DNA of 64,000 bases from Lutjanus erythropterus (GCA_020091685.1 CM034600.1:12034219-12098218); one strand, 5' to 3'; counted from the stretch's first letter, positions 1 through 13,513 are shown. Notes: generated from the letters alone by a model not told the origin. Numbers and translations are program-made.

Positions 1-94
1 ATGTGTGACAGTGTGTTGACCTCTGACAATATCCTGCTACTGGCTGTGTGACTTGTTGTTAGAGAGATCTCAAAAACAAACCGACAGATGGGTA

Positions 95-180
95 ACAATT
101 GTTTTCATTATTATTGATTTTTAGAATTTGATCTGATGATTATTTTGTCAATTGATTACACTAATCGTTTAGTAATAGTG
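95..180. repeat. Fragment of the TTTTCATTAT/GATTAAT-type dispersed repeat
   Basis: The segment has AATTGTTTTCATTATTATTG followed by variants of GATTATTTTGTCAATTGATT and CTAATCGTTTAG. The same wording opens the longer element at 19821-20180 and a fragment at about 21115-21160. I take it as a decayed copy of that short DNA-transposon-derived family. The assignment rests on shared motifs within this window and on memory of teleost repeats. Confidence 0.4.
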
Positions 181-1512
181 AAAAAGCACATCTGTACACT
201 TGAGATGCTGGAAGTAGTTAATGCACAACTACAATGTATTAATTATCAAAAAAGTTGCAGATGATTCACCATCGCTGCCAACACCACTAAAGTTGTGACA
301 CGCTGTGCTGTAACCATGGTAACAGGCAGCAGTTCGAGAATGCCAGGATGACATTTAGTGACTCAACTTACTGGACCAACTGTAGGCCAGACACAGTTTA
401 TTGCATGGAGTGTTTGTTTAGCAAAAAAGAGGAAATTAAGCAGATGGTTTAAATCTCACACTCAGAGAATGGGAAAGACCTGCCCAGAGTTCTTTATGTA
501 AAATGGTTCCAGACAACAGGGGAAAACACCTTCAGCCATCAGGCGTGGCTGGATAGATTATAATAGGAGCTACTTTCTACCTTATTCGCTCATCTATTTC
601 AGAAAATAAGTCTCTTTGATTTAATAGTAAAACTCTGTGATGAATCAGTGAATCCGTTGTTGGTGAAGCTGCTTTGCAAAACTGTTTTTCAACAGTTAAA
701 TAATGTAGACATAGCTGAATGAGAAAACACTGTAGTAACAGCAGGTGAATGCTAGCCAGGGGACCAGACAAATGTGCTGAGCTCATGTTTTCATTTGCTC
801 TGGCAGATATGTTTGGCCCAACTTCCATTGAGACAGAAATCCACCGGCCTTGGATATGGGCGGGCCAATCACAATCATTTATTTAACATGGGGCCGTGTC
901 TATATGATGATTGACAGAGAAGAGAAGAATCAAGCATTTCCTCCACTCCTGAGGTTATGCTAGGCCGGGCGAATGCAGGCGATGAATTAAAACAATCTCA
1001 CATGGTTTCAAGTCACATGGTTTGTTCTCTTGTGAAACTCACAATAAAGAGATTTTATCGGGAATATATACTGACTGGTCGTAAGTGTAATTGTCATCCA
1101 ACGGCAGTAATGACATCAACAAAGGGCAGTGTGTGAACTTAGCTTAATTTATCAGTATACATCGAGCGTGCAAAACATCAGTATAACTTTCCTGATATTG
1201 ATTTTTGTTGTTATACTTACTTTTTGTGCAGTTCAGTTCTCAGATGTGTCTCTTTTCATCTCCTTTTCCAAACATACTCTGTTGGGATTGTTGTTTAAAC
1301 TGGGAAAGTGGAAATAGATTGTAGGAAATTTCTCCTGGATATATGAGCAGGCAAGCAGTGAAGGAAACTATTTATGGTCACATTTTCACTACAATTTTTT
1401 CTGCCATATGTAGGTGTAAGAAGCTCTTCTGGTTTTTTCATTTCCACTATGTCTTTAACATGCTGGATATTCAGTATGAAGTACATGACATTTTTTGTCA
1501 GGATGACAATTG

Positions 1513-1525
1513 GGGTCAAAGGTCA
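1513..1525 (+). promoter_or_regulatory. DR1-like nuclear-receptor half-site pair
   Basis: GGGTCA and AGGTCA are separated by one A, the direct-repeat-1 arrangement bound by PPAR/RXR, HNF4 and COUP-TF. A single motif match in an intron is weak evidence of function. A cluster of similar sites occurs in the repeat at 28440-28860, so this may be repeat debris. Confidence 0.25.
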
Positions 1526-2889
1526 CGGTCTCCTAAAAAGCCCTTTCACTAGAACCACGATGTAAGTCAAAGGTGGAGGGGAAGGCATCACCAATGATTG
1601 ACAGATCTTCCAAAGGACGTCCAACTGGAGCTTTGAACCCACAGGGCGTCCAGTGCACCAGCTTATACATGCAATGTACATCTGTATTTGTACATAAACG
1701 ACAGCACAGCTTGTGTAACTAGGTCATGCTGATGTTGATGTTTTTGCTGATGGTGCCTGGATGAGTTTCCTTCCCTGTTTGTGTCTCTATGGTGAGACTG
1801 TTTAATTTCCCTGCTGCTCGCTGCCACTGTTACTCTTGTCAATGGAGGATTTTCCATTCCATAGTGTTTCCCTTTGCGTTTGCACTTAGGGCCAAATTTT
1901 TGGCTGAGTAATACAGTGTATAAGTATTAGGGGCTCTTTTATTCCCATAAAATTCAATGGGTAAGTGCCAGCTGTGAACATTAACACATTAACTTACAGT
2001 AAATGTGAAAAGGAGGCAGAGGAGAAATACTGCAGAGTCAGTTTTCAGTTTTCATAGTGACTTAGCAACTTCATGATCAGATAACATGTTGATCAGTGTG
2101 TGCATTTGGGTGTTTGATTGTTACAGCTGTCTGTATTTCAGAGGCTGTAGCAGACTCTATTTTAAACAGTTAAGGTACTGGTATCATTTGAAACTAGATG
2201 ACCTAAAGCATTCATTGGTGTCCATGTTATTGCTCATCTGCATCTTTGCAAGGGAAAAACTGGAATGGACATTTTCAAAGACCTTTCACCTCAAGATATC
2301 TGGATGAAAGTGAGACAGACAGACGTGCTCACATTATGCTAACTCCATATTCCTGCATACTGGGGTCCCTAATCACTATTGGAATTACGATGTTGAGTGC
2401 AACTGTATTCATGTGAGATGATGTTAGTCCCTGTATTAGCCATTACATTGTAGTGAGACCATTTTTGTAACATGAGCATGATGGTGGTTACTTGTGGGAA
2501 TTTAACTCAGTTACTGGGAGTGATCTAATCAGCTTTATGCCAAAAAATGAACCTTCTGAACAGTGACAAATTCATAGGTTCACATGCAGTGAACTTATAT
2601 AATAGGGATCCTCAAATTTCATCTTTTATGAGTTTCTCCAAAAATGTAGATTTATATGTAAAGCAGCCTGGTTACTTGTAATGTTCTAAATAAAAAACAA
2701 AAATATTCTTTAAAAAAACAAATTAAGAAATGGGAAATTTGGACTCACTGTCCCATTTATTGTTTCCTTATTAAGTTTGTACACTCAGTTACAATACCAT
2801 TGCACTATGTATCTTAAAGAAAACTGTGACTATACTATACAAAATAACTTTTTAACATCGCGTACATTTGGATAAGAAAACTTGCATCT

Positions 2890-2950
2890 GGCATTGCAGT
2901 AGGTGCTTCACCATTTATTGTCTGCCAGAGATTTATACTCTATTAAGGTG
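2890..2950 (+). repeat. Dispersed repeat fragment, partner at 29165-29225
   Basis: ATTGCAGTAGGTGCTTCACC followed by AT occurs here and again at about 29167-29190. A looser match continues for some 30 bases (TTGTCTGCCAGAGATTTATACT here, TTGCCTGGCCAGGATCTGCACT there). The copies lie in different mgll introns and are in the same orientation. I do not recognise the family. Confidence 0.5.
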
Positions 2951-3534
2951 CACTCTTCTAGTTAATACTGTAACAGTGAGTAGTAACTCCTGGATCAGTA
3001 ACATCATCAGCAACAGCCTCAGCATTAAAATAAGCTGAGAGATGGACTGTGCAAACAGGAGTGTAAATAATTATCAAAGTATTCTCTACAGTTATTAGGA
3101 CTTCTATAAATGTGATTGATTTCTGCTGCTATATGGATGTATTAAACATTAGTATGTCTATATGAATGTGATTTAATGATGTCCATGGAGAAAGTGAAAT
3201 GCATGAGCAAGGAGTGATAAGCTACATCAAAGAAAAATACAATTATGTAAGAAGAGAGCAGAGGGGACGTACAAACATGCAAAGCTTCAAAGAAGAAAAT
3301 GTGCAAATGAAGAATTCCAGCTGTCAAAAGAAGAGAAAATAGCAGTGGTATCAGAGGTAGTATTTGTTGTTTTATTCAAGCAGAGTTAATAAATAATAAA
3401 ATAATCATAAAAACGGTTGCTTGTGAGACAAGTTTGATCAGAAAAACTAACAAATTTTTCATCTAATTCTTGTTCTGTTTCTGCATGCAGATAGCTTGGG
3501 TGTAATTTATCTATCCACAGTAGAAAGTGTGCAG

Positions 3535-4075
3535 TGTGCTTGTCCATCCATCCATCTATTTTTTTCCTCTTATCCGGGGTCTGGTTGTGGTGGCAGCAGG
3601 TTAAGCGGGGTATTCCAGACATCACTCTCCTTAGCAACCTGTTCCGGCTCCTCCGGAGGGATCCCAAGGTGTTTCTGGGCCAGATGGGATATGTAATCCC
3701 TCCAGCGAGCTCTGGGTTTACCCCTGGAGTCTCCTCCCAGTAGGACGTGCCCAGAGGACCTCCAAAGGGAGGTGTCCAGGAGACATCCTGATCAGATGCC
3801 TGAACCACCTTAGCTGGCTCCTTTCAACACAAAGGAGTAGCAGTTCTAGCCTAAGTTCTCTCCAGATATCTGAGCTCCTCTTCACCCTGTTCTTGAGCCC
3901 AGCCGCCCTACTCATTTCGGCCGCTTGTATCAGCAGTCTCATTCTTTTGGTCACTACCCAAAGCTCATGACCGGTAAATTGAAAGCTTTACCTTTTGGCT
4001 CAACTTCCTTCACCATGACAGTCAGGTACAATGCCTGCATTACTGCTCATGCTGCACCAATCCGCCTCAAGCTAT
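3535..4075 (-). mobile_element. 3' end of a non-LTR retrotransposon (LINE), frameshifted
   Basis: Read on the minus strand this matches the C-terminal end of a common teleost LINE reverse-transcriptase polyprotein. Recognisable pieces are MTKRMRLLIQAAEMSRAAG, then RSQLRWFRHLIRMSPGHLPL and RPTGRR in one frame (3718-3954), continuing in another frame through GGITYPIWPRNTLGS and SRNRLLRRVMSGIPRL (3590-3808). The shift between frames and the lost start show a dead, 5'-truncated copy. The element ends on its 3' side in a (GATG)n tail, seen on the + strand as CCATCCATCCATC near 3543. Exact clade (L2, Rex or other) is not decided. It lies inside an mgll intron, antisense to the gene. Confidence 0.8.
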
Positions 4076-6413
4076 GAAGGAGATATCAAGACCTGCTTTC
4101 ATGTGCATCTCATGCATAAGGACTTCAAGTCCTTTGTCTCTTTTCAACTCCTTTGCTATTTACACTACAAATGAAATGATCGTCAGCTTCACTATATGAA
4201 GATCTGCACTCTGCGAAGAAGACAGGTGAGCAGATAAAATGTGTCCCAAGCCCTTCACTGTGCAGCAGGATATTTTTGTTATAGTTCGTGGCCTTGGTTT
4301 ACCTTTTCGTATCGCTGATGGAAACCTTCCCGCTGTGGCTGCCTGCTGACTGTCTTCTTTCATTTCACTCTATCACACAGCAATTTTCTCTGTCTCTCTT
4401 TTGTGTTTTTTTTTTTTCAGCGCAGCACACAAACTCGCGCGGTTTCTATAATGACTCACCCATGTCTTGTTTTCTTTTCCATACCAGTTTGTCACACTCT
4501 CAGCCTCCATCTCATTTTCCACCTGTCAGAATGTTTGTCTCTGTCATAACCATTTTGTTTTGCTCCATGTGCATCAAATGTCATTGTCACCTGGGAATGG
4601 AAAGCCTGACAATGTCTTAGATAGTATAGAAATGTCTTAAACTGAACCGCTGAGATAACAGTGAATACAGCTGGGACATGCTAGCACTAGTCACAGTAGT
4701 TCATTTTCTTTTCTCTATACTGTGCCATTTAATCCCACTGGCATTTTGTTCTTGCCATTGCACATGGCATCATTCAAAAATTTGTTATTGATGAAGGAAA
4801 ATAAGCTCCCAGAGGTAGTGTTGTAGCACTCAAGTTTGGTTTCGCTCTTGAGACCGGTCTTAAGACCACTTTTTGAAGTTCCCCCCACAACTGTGGGGAT
4901 ATCATTAATGCCCATGCATTGTCTGACTAATTTGTTAACATCATTATTGTGATTGAATAAAACCTTCTGCCTCAAATGCAGCCAATAACACGACCGATTT
5001 CTAATTTGAAATTTTTGTTAGTTAACAGCTGTCAGCCCTCCTCACCTCCGTTCACACAAACTCCAAGAAAGTGATCGCTGGCAGGAGAAGAAGCAGTGGC
5101 TGTCTGAAGGGAGATGTCAGCCAAATCTTCTGTAATATAATTTGGTTAACGAAACCACAAAGAGTTCATCCACTAAACAGCATTGAAAAGAAAACACACA
5201 TCATTATGTAAATTCTGCAACACAAAGCTGATTGAGACCATGTCAAACATTTATTGGCCCTTAAAGAGGAAGCATAAATAAAGTTTTAGTCTTGCTAGTG
5301 TAACGTCTGAGCCTGGTTAGAGCCCAACCTGAAGAGCCAAGGGTCAAAACCTGAAGGGATATGTGGACTGGGACTTGAACCAGGGATCTCTTGTAGCACA
5401 TTCAGCTGCAGTATACATTCAGTTGAAGGGCCAGGCCTGTTAGCGAACAATCATGCAGCAGTTTTCGTGTGTTACACTGGCAAAGCTTATAAGCTAAGTT
5501 ACGTTTTTGCTAAAAAAATAAACAATGACAATGACAAGACTGGTCACATAAAGTTTTGTACCTAAAGTTACTTTACATCAACAATGCTAATGTCAGCTCC
5601 GACATAAGCACTGCACGCTGTAGTACAAGTCCCCCACTGCTGTTACTGTTACAGCTAATGGTGTGGACACAGTCGCGCTCTGGTCTTGGTCATGACTTGG
5701 TTTCAGTTTAGGTGGTCCTGATTGTAAGACTGAACTAACAAGCTTGCTAAATGCATGATAATGGCCAGTAAAGACAAAGCTAACAAGCTTCCTCTTTGGT
5801 CCCTCAAAGTTCTTCCCTGTCAAGATAGCAGATGGCTTGCTTTTGGTCGACAGGGTGAATTCTCAGGTCATAGTTCTCCAAATGTGAAACACTGTGCAGA
5901 TTTGTTTCACCCTTGTAGGCGAATCCACTTATTGTGGCAACTCCATTGAATGAAAAGATTTTGCTGTAAAAAGTTGGCATTTTAAATGCTGGCGTGACCT
6001 GGCCTATGATTAAATATAATTTGTTTCCAGTACAATCACTGTATTTTACCTGGGAGACTATTCATTGAGTTTAATTGGTCTTAAAAAGTTCTAAATTTGG
6101 CTCTTGAGAGGTTACTAATGTTTCCTGGCTCACATACACTATATCTTCTTGTTCTATCTTTGGTCCTCTCTTCTTTCTTTTTTCCTTTAATCTTTGCCTC
6201 CTTCTTTCTGTACTTCGCACACATTATCCCTATAACTGCACATTCATGGAGCACTTAACTGCACTGATGTGGTCACCCATCCACATATATGTCCACACAC
6301 ACATGCAAACACACTGTACATCACATTTTGGGCAGCTTTTCAAAGAAAGCTCAGTAATTTGTGGTTCTTTTTCCTACACTCACATGGTGATACACACAAG
6401 ATTAGAGTAAAGG

Positions 6414-6420
6414 GACACAC

Positions 6421-6461
<41 letters not shown>
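6414..6461. repeat. (CA)n microsatellite
   Basis: About 48 bp of alternating AC, with one G interruption at 6425. It lies in an mgll intron and is a likely length-polymorphic marker. Confidence 0.95.
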
Positions 6462-9400
6462 ATTAAGTTCTGAGCAGTCTAAGTCCATTAATCAGATTAA
6501 CATGCCGGTGTTCGGTCGGTCTGTCTCGTCCTCTGGCTCCTGCTCTGTCTGGACACATGGACATGAACACTCCAGTGTTAATTAAACACTGCAGTATGTT
6601 TAAACACATTACACATTAACATGGTGTTGAGCAGTTTCCCCAGACGCATGTCACAGTCACCATTTTTAAATGCCAGATAAAATGTCATGGAAAAATGCAA
6701 ACTAGTGGAAAGTTTGTGTCTCTCAGTCATCTGTTATACTGTATTTACAAGTGTTGATTTAACACTGTGATAGTGTTTAGGTATATCTGGTTGCCATCAG
6801 AACATTAAATTTAGAGGCCTGCACACCAGTGCAACTTATTATGCCTAATTAAATCAAATAAAACCAACAGACTAATTGTCTTGCCCAAACAGTGTCTTTC
6901 ACAGCATGCAGAGATTTAGGCTTGTCATAATAGGAAACACTTTGTTCAGGTAAGTCAGGACAGTGTGACGGTGAGCCAGTGAACCAGCGTACACAATACA
7001 ACGATCCTGAAATTGAAGCCTCTATATTGAATTCAGCTGTCGTTCATTTATTTACAGCTGTGCCTTTTCACGATAAGTCATTCCTGATGCTGCGCTCACC
7101 TCATGTAGACTTGTAAGTAAATGTCCGTTAGACATTTTATGACAATTAATAATGCAAATTGATTTGTGTCTCTGCTGTGCTGCTTATGGAGGCAAACTCT
7201 GAGGCATCAGAGCTGACGTGCACTTTATTTAAAATGTTTTAAATGTTAAGATTGATAGTGAAGATCACATAAAGCAAAGGAAGTGAATTAAGCAATGTAT
7301 GAACTATAATGTCAGGTAGCCTTATTATTAAGTGCAGTTCTCTTACTGACTATTATTGAGCTACGAGCTTCCCAAATACCAGCAGATTTGTTAAACTGGA
7401 GTACACACAGCTACACTAGAGGAGGACTTAGAAATACTCTTGCACTATTAAACTTCCAGATTTTTTTTTCTGTTAAATTCTCACACTCCACCTCACTGGT
7501 AGCTTGTTATTCTGGTGATTAAATACAGGACATTTAGTGGGCCCCTTGCAGGAATATAGCATTTCACAGCTTTACATGTTTATTGCTTTGGATGGTGATC
7601 GTAATTTCTCAGCAGTGAGTGCTGTGAAATCCACACCACAGTTTCTTGTTATAAAACACAATTATGTGCAGTTTAAGACTAAAATACATGGATTATGTTG
7701 TGGAAAATAATGGGAAACTTGTAGAATTTCATCGTGAAACCCTGAAAAGTTTTTATCATTGCTTCTTGTAGGTGTGAAGATCAGCCACATGCCTGGAATG
7801 CCTACGATTTTTACTTGTCAGTTAAAATTCACAGTTGAAGGTGCAGAATGTGGCATTTGGGCACAATTTGGAGGGTTTGTGAGTTCCTGTATAATCTTGG
7901 AGCAGCCAGTCAGCATTGCATTAAGGGGATTAGGGTCTTGGCTTTGTTTTGGGCCTGTGGTTGTTTGGAGTAGCTCTGTCTAGAGCCAGAGGGAGGAGAA
8001 AACTCTCTCGCGCTCTCTCAGAGTGTTTTAATAAGGCTGGTTATAAGCCATGTTGTTCCAGCAACTGAAACGGGTGTGGGAGACGAGTGGGTCTCCAGTT
8101 CCCATGAGAGATGAGCAAGAAACACATAGAGAGGGCGAAGAGAGATAATGAGAAAGGAAAATTAAATGCCTTTTTTCCTGTTACTGGAAGATAAGGTCTC
8201 TTTAGTCTACGTACAAAATAACCAATATATCCGTGATAATGCACAGTGAGGCTTTGGACAGAATGAGCAACACCATAGATTAAAGTTAATGTAGTAATTT
8301 AGTGTGATGCTGCTTTGAGTGCCAAAAACATCAGCCTCTAATATATAATGCAATTAATCAATGAGATCATCAGAAATTAGATTAAATTAATTCATCAATT
8401 AGATAATCAAAAAATAAACCTATCTAATCTAATCTAATCCAAATCTATTTTCAAAACGGATCAATTGTTAGGATAAACAAATAAGTAAAAATAAAATAAG
8501 CATTACTAAATAAAAAATATATTTTGAAGGTGTTAGTTGGGATATTTTTTGTTTTCAGATATTTCTAAGACCTGCTCCCACCTAATTGTAATTGGTTACT
8601 GCTACTTTGATTTCAAATGGAATCTGACAGTACATGGGGCTGTATTCATAAAACATAAAACAAATAGAGTAACAACAGGGTTCATGGTCAAACAAAATGT
8701 GTATCACATCAACACTTATGTGTACATTTACACGCTCCCTCTCTCACACGTCCAGCAGTTCACAAAAGGCTCGATGAGAGCCCACCATGTTGTGCATTTC
8801 TCCACCCAGGTCAAGAGGTTCAGGTTGATGTGTAAGTAAAGTAGTGAAATGTCACAGCCTATTGAAGTCACACTTGCTCCAAGCAAATGCCTCTTGAGCC
8901 TCACCAGACCACGTTTAGCAAAGTGGAAACAGTGGGCTGGCTTTGCACGGCTGAGTCGACATACTGATGATGTCTGAATATTGTCACTTGTCTGCAGATG
9001 CCTGCCGCTGAATGAATACAGACATCTGTTGAGATTCAGTTTGTGTCGAATTAAATCCTTCATGTTTGCAAATGTAAACTGTATATCTCATACTGTTAGC
9101 TGTCACCAGAAATATTGCTTTTATTTGATTTGTCCCCTCATTCTGGCAACTTAGATTCACGAAAACTGAAATTGACAAGAGGAAGCAAAGATGGAGAAAT
9201 AAGTGAAGAGAGTAGAAGAGAGAGAGATTAAAAAGCAGACCAAAAAAGGTATTTAGAGAATGATGGATAGACAAAGAAAGACAGCAAATTACTAATGTCA
9301 CATTACAACTGTGGTTTTCAGTGTGTGGCGTGTTGTTCACTGTACGGTCGTCTTTACAATGAACCCAGATTAGCCCCATTAATCCCCTGCTGCCCCTCGG

Positions 9401-11821
9401 CATGTGTGTTACAGAACATTGTGCCCATACAAAGACACTCATTCACACTCACACACACACACATGCATGTATACACACACTTGTTCTGAGCCAACAAGTG
9501 TAGAGGAAGTCGTAGCCTGAGGCGATGTCTTTCTAAAAGGAGGGAAAGAGCAGCGAGTGAAATCAGAGTGATTTGCTAATGAAGCCTGATGAACAGCTAC
9601 TCTCATTCTACTCTTCTTCCCCGTACCCCGCCTCACTCTCTCACTCACTTACTCCCTGTTTCACTCCTTCATTCCCTTTGCCTCTGTCGCTGCTGAATAC
9701 ATTTGGTCTAATTGTCTGCTGCTGCTGATTGAAGCTCTCACAGGCTGCTCAGCACTGCTGCTGCTCAGAGAAAGGAACACTGGAGCGTTTCACTGCTGCT
9801 CCGCTGCTTAATATGCACCGACAGGAGAAGTAAAACCTTAAAAAAAAAAACTCATCTCCCTAGTGTCGGTGTATTAATTAGTGAAAGGTATCCCTTTCTG
9901 AGTAAACATGAAGTCAAAGCCACATTTTGAAGAATATGCTTGACGTGATACCTTCTTAACCTCTCTTCTGTCTGTCATTATCTCTCCACACTGACTGAAA
10001 TGGATTTAATAAGTGAAAATTAGCAGAGGATTATCCTGTTAGACTCACCATTTTGTGAAAAGAACATGTTTTTGACATCCAGTGTTGGTTTTAGAGAACA
10101 GTTTGTGTGTAATGAGATTGTTGAGGTACCTCTAAGTAAAGGTCCTGCTGGTTTAGAAGGCTTGATATCTGATAACCTTGGTCAGCTTTCCCCTTTCTTG
10201 TTTCCTGTATTCCTGTGTTTGCTAGGCTCGTCTAGGTTGTATGTTTATTTATTGCAAGCAGATGCTTATTTAAACAATCAGCAGATACAGAGCAACATTA
10301 TCATTATTTGAAGACGTGTTTCTTTTAGCTTTGTTTTTGGTCTCCACCAGCTCCTGAAGGTAATATCTGCTCCTTAAGCTGCTAAATGTCATTTTTCCAC
10401 TGCGTAGACAAGTGTGCAACTAGTATACAACAAGCTTCAAGAGCTTTTTCTCTGAACACCACTCCCTACTGTGGATGAAAATAACTCTGTGACAGCAGTG
10501 AAAGTGAAACAAAACAGTAAAGATGTGGGCTGTAAAGCTAAATGTTGAGCTGAAACTCATTTAAGACCTCCCTGTGGGGAGCTGCAGATTCGGGCGATAA
10601 TTTTCTGCAGGTTTATCACTTCAAATGCCCACTTTTACAGTGTAACATTGGTTTAACACTTGATGCATTGTTATAAAAATAGCTACATTAATTATATGGC
10701 TATTTGAAAGTCAGATTAGTTTTGACAAAGATATGTCTACATAAGCAAAGTTGGGACAAAGTTGGGACAAACAAAAAGTGTCCTTCTGAATGTATATATA
10801 TATATTTTATTTTGATCTCTTCAGCCAGTCAACTGTTTATAATCTTTTATGTGTTTTTTTGTGAGTAGCAGAAGCAAATAGAGAAGTACATAAAAATCCC
10901 GCTATGCAACCTTGTTGTACAACGATAAATAAGTCTCTTGTTTCTTGTATAAAACACAGCTTCTCTGCATCAGGAAACGCAAGGAAAGGAAACACAAGGA
11001 AACTCCCAACAAATCCAAACAGAAATGAGTCTAACAACATGTCATTTATATATGAAATGAAATTTTAGTGAATGTACTGTATAATTTCCTCATCAACTAA
11101 ATGGCATTGCCTAAAACCATCAGGAATACATCAGGATATTTGAAGTGTTTACTGTTTCCATGCAGCCGCACTGAGCGAATACATCATAAATCACTTTTTA
11201 AAACACACTTGGATGGAAGCTGAGTTACTGAATGTGCTGTTCTGTAGAAATATTTGCATACAGTTTCTGTTACTGTTAGAAAACCAAATCATAGTTCCTG
11301 TGGTTGTAGGTCAGTGATATGACTGTTCCATAAAAAGAGAGAGCAGGGCTGTGAAACATGTTTTCTGTATATGTAAGATGCCATTGTTTTTCAGTGGAGT
11401 CTTTTTTAAGTCGGGCAGGCAGAGATGTGTTGAGGCAGACAGAAAGACAGCTGGACGATAGCTGCTATCTCTGAAAACATTCTCTCATCTCTTTTTTCGT
11501 CATCCTGCAACTTAATCTCTGCCTGCACACACATGCAAAACAATGATGTACAAATATACAGTCTATGTGATAAAACACGTCTTTAACATTCTTATCAGTG
11601 TATCAGATTTTTTCTGTTTTTTCCATACATATATATTTCTGCTGAAATATATATATATTTCTGAAACAAGGAAGGTTGGTGATCCATGGAGAAAAATGCA
11701 AACATTTGTTGTGTTATGTGTGAGCTTTGAAAAAAAGACGGTGAAAAAGAGAGGCCAAGCGTAGATCTGCGTTTTTGAACACTTAAATAAACTTTTTCCT
11801 CTCCTCTTCTCCTCCTCTCAG

Positions 11822-11928
11822 GGCTCTGGTGTTTATTGCCCACGGGGCTGGGGAACACTCTGGACCGTACGATGAGATCGCTCAGAGACTGAAGGAACTG
11901 TCCCTGCTGGTGTTTGCACACGATCACG
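11822..11928 (+). CDS. mgll: mgll coding exon (human residues ~43-77): oxyanion-hole HG motif
   Basis: This exon of monoacylglycerol lipase encodes [20 protein letters not shown], then [15 protein letters not shown]. It starts with one base completing a codon (phase 2 intron before) and ends with one base of the Val codon that is finished by the next exon (phase 1 after). The acceptor is a pyrimidine tract plus AG at 11820-11821; the donor is GTGAGT at 11929. The HGxGEHS segment is the conserved HG motif that forms the oxyanion hole in the alpha/beta-hydrolase fold of MGLL. By homology the enzyme is a serine hydrolase that cleaves monoacylglycerols, including 2-arachidonoylglycerol, to glycerol and fatty acid on membranes. 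About 40 N-terminal residues are encoded upstream of the window. Confidence 0.95.
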
Positions 11929-12484
11929 GTGAGTCACCAAACACACACACACACTAAAGCATTAGTTTTCACATGTAAAGTAAAATCTCAATTTATAAAA
12001 AAGTCTGCATACGAAACGTTATACTATAGTAGGCTACTTCCACACCTCTATGACCCCTCAAGCTCTGTGATAATGAACCATTATAACTCTTTTGGTGAAG
12101 ATGAGTGTGCATTAATCTACTCTGTTGGGTTGTTCAAAGAAAAACTGTTCAGCCAGAAAGGAGACATTTACCAAAGGTAAAGGTTCTAAGAATGGAAGCA
12201 ATTCACATTTATGTTAATTTATGGTATTTTTTTCTATAACCAATGAGTAGTCTATTAACCAATCAAAAAAAAATTAGGCAATCAGTCAGTTAGGACCTTT
12301 GAAATGTAATACTCTAATGATTCCCACCATCCAGCAATTTTATAGAGGAATACTGGGGTTCGCTTTGAGGGATGGTTTGAAGGGAATTTTAGGGTATAGA
12401 ATTTGCCTGTTGTATGGGGAAATGGGATCATAAAAAGTACTGATATAATAAATAAATAATCCATAATTGTATATTGCAATAATA

Positions 12485-12553
12485 ATTTGTGGTTGTCATA
12501 AAATCCCATGGTACACCTGGACTTCACAACACACCATTTGGGAGCCACTGCGT
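12485..12553 (-). mobile_element. hAT-like element end (fragment)
   Basis: On the minus strand the segment begins CAGTGGCTCCCAAATGG, the form of the terminal repeat of many hAT (Charlie-type) transposons. It is followed by a stretch that includes GTCCAGGTGTACCATGGGA, typical of such elements in fish from memory. No opposite terminus was found, so it is called a fragment. An AAAGGACC motif of the other inverted-repeat family begins directly after it at 12556. Confidence 0.45.
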
Positions 12554-12689
12554 TAAAGGACCTGCATGGGATTTAGTGGCACCTATCCTGTATTCCAGGT
12601 TACGAGTCGTAAACAGAGAGAATCTGGCGAATCGTTAAGTTTTCATCACTGCTCAGCAACTGAATAGACAATGAAAAGTGAAAATCTGA

Positions 12690-12907
12690 CCTTTTTTTAA
12701 AGTTATGTTTTTGTTTTTTTGGGGGGGGCTTTTCTTGCCTTTATTTGATACTATAGCTGAAGAGTAGACAGGAAAAGGGGGTGAAGAGAGAAGGGATGAC
12801 ACGCAGCAAAGAGCCACAGGCTGGAGTCGAACCAGCAGCTGCTGCAGAGGACTGACAGCCTCTATACATGGGGCGGACGCTCTACCGACTGAGATGAACA
12901 GCCGCTC
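12690..12907 (-). mobile_element. tRNA-derived SINE
   Basis: On the minus strand the 5' part is tRNA-like. An A-box-like TCAGTCGGTAGAGC lies near 12879-12892 and a B-box GGTTCGACTCC at 12823-12833, spaced as in a tRNA gene. It is followed by a non-tRNA body, an AATAAA-containing segment (ATCAAATAAAGGC) and a G/A-rich tail near 12690-12735. Stem pairing is imperfect and there is no tRNA-like 3' acceptor, so this is a SINE and not a tRNA gene. It is inserted antisense in an mgll intron. Confidence 0.8.
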
Positions 12908-13488
12908 CACATCGCACCATATTTTGAGCTAAAACATCATATTTGATAACCTAGCTACTGTGAGACAGCAGTTAGCATTAGCATTCAGCCACTTTCTGGC
13001 TAACAGTATCGTTTGATAGTTTTACACGATGTGAAAGGAACGGCATAAATGAAGAATTATTTAAGGCTGAAAGTAAAACACACTGGATGTAATCAGGCTT
13101 GTTATGTAGGCTAAAGTTAATGTTAATCGTCTTGCTGTCTCTCCAGCACCCTCGTAAATGTTCTGGTTTAGTCAGTAATGTTATGCGACAATAGGCTCAC
13201 TGGAACACAAATTTCTGTGTAATGTTCATACAGATTACATCCAACACAAAAGTGTTATAAGTATAAGTAAGCCATAAGTGCATGCATACATTTACACCCA
13301 CACTTGTGGTTGGCATTGTGTTCGTCAGTAGCTGAAACAGAATAGCTTGTGCAGAGCTTCAAAGACAACCCATCATCCCCCTCTCTGTCTTATAACAGTC
13401 CTTGTTAATTGTTGAGTGAACGTAGCCTGTTAGGGAAAATTAATTAGGCTCGGTGGTACATTGCTCCATTGTTCTGCCGCAGTGCCTC

Positions 13489-13513
13489 TGTGTGTGTGTG
13501 TGTGTGTGTGTGT
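13489..13513. repeat. (TG)n microsatellite
   Basis: 25 bp of TG, followed by a broken extension (AGGTGGTGTGC). Intronic. Confidence 0.9.

Larger units (their letters stand above)
1..11821 (+). other. mgll: mgll intron (3' part), upstream of the first visible coding exon
   Basis: This stretch precedes the first recognisable mgll exon and ends in a pyrimidine-rich tract and AG at 11820-11821. I read it for the missing N-terminal coding exon (the part of human MGLL that contains the motif ADGQYLFCRYW) and found nothing similar on either strand, so that exon is inferred to lie upstream of base 1. The stretch contains a LINE fragment (3535-4075), a CA microsatellite and short repeat fragments. 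The remaining open frames are short, overlap on both strands and show no family resemblance. Confidence 0.75.

Noticed and set aside
5380..5450. tRNA or SINE suggested by GGTTCAAGTCC on the - strand
   Set aside because: A B-box-like motif is present but I see no A box at the right distance and no cloverleaf pairing.
8809..8831. Microexon-like interval between TCTCCACCCAG and GTAAGT
   Set aside because: Splice-like signals 20-odd bases apart occur by chance. The interval does not match the missing N-terminal mgll sequence.
8984..9442. 152-codon open frame on - strand
   Set aside because: No recognisable family, intronic, low-complexity Leu/Phe/Ser composition, and no conserved splice context.
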